Below, piece by piece: positions 6,511-6,662 of a DNA stretch of 6,662 nt. Position numbers and translations under genes: made by a program. Below the pieces are notes generated by a model that saw only the letters and a program-made list of their open reading frames with translations, did not search any database and was not told the origin of the DNA. The stretch lies in NCBI GenBank assembly GCA_025449775.1, contig JANWIS010000121.1, positions 1-6,662 of the forward strand, in the 5' to 3' direction. This stretch comes from Ignavibacteriaceae bacterium. Lineage in GTDB: Bacteria; Bacteroidota; Ignavibacteria; Ignavibacteriales; Ignavibacteriaceae. Each line of letters begins with the position of its first letter. Position 1 is the first letter of the stretch.

Positions 6511-6662
6511 AGGATTTTTTTTATAGTGATTTTAATTTTTATTTCTAAACAGCTAACCTGGAAGAAGTGTTACATTACGCTCGAAGTTTAAAAATTTTTC
6601 GGTAAAAACTACGCAATGATTAAAATAAATGCAAGAATAATTTTGATTGTTTCTGAATCACA
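6511..6662. other. Upstream region of the T9SS gene, no gene seen
   Basis: This is AT-rich DNA with no supported coding frame. A weak leftward promoter candidate is TTG (6634-6632), a 20-base spacer, and TAGTTTTT (6611-6604), one base off the TAnnTTTG box. This would put the transcript start roughly 100 bases before the ATG. Nothing else stands out. Confidence 0.4.

Noticed and set aside
1..6662. Defence system, mobile element or CRISPR array
   Set aside because: No transposase, integrase, toxin or nuclease motif, direct repeat array or attachment-site duplication was found; the gene content is housekeeping and secretion.

Overview
The window is AT-rich and carries four clear genes, one partial gene and two non-coding structures. 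The organism looks like a member of the Bacteroidota/Ignavibacteria side of bacteria, most likely Ignavibacteria. This rests mainly on the gene at 5137-6495. It ends in a type IX secretion (T9SS) type A sorting domain opening with the YPNPFNPST motif, and carries a PVELTSFAA fibronectin-like domain ahead of it. Both are hallmark phrases of secreted Ignavibacteria proteins. Weak or absent Shine-Dalgarno sites at most starts, and a TAnnTTTG-like promoter box, fit the same group. This placement is inference; no marker gene such as 16S is present.

Layout: the N-terminal 160 codons of leucyl-tRNA synthetase (leuS) run leftward off the window start. A 394-base gap (483-876) separates it from a rightward group and holds a long hairpin with a U-tract, placed as an attenuator or small-RNA terminator in front of leuS. 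The rightward group is an S66 LD-carboxypeptidase with a twin-arginine signal (877-1926), a small unrecognised lipoprotein (2065-2613), and the replication-restart helicase PriA (2614-5079). The PriA start codon directly follows the lipoprotein stop codon. A bidirectional hairpin terminator at 5087-5115 separates priA from the convergent T9SS cargo gene. The last 167 bases are the upstream region of that gene.

The genes do not form an obvious pathway. They cover translation (LeuS), cell-wall peptide trimming (LD-carboxypeptidase), replication restart (PriA), an envelope lipoprotein and a secreted surface protein. This is ordinary chromosomal housekeeping context. I see no mobile element, CRISPR array, tRNA or rRNA gene, phage gene or defence system. 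The points most worth a second look are the leuS-leader hairpin, the export signal on the S66 peptidase, the lipoprotein fused head-to-tail to priA translation, and the unassigned N-terminal domain of the T9SS protein.
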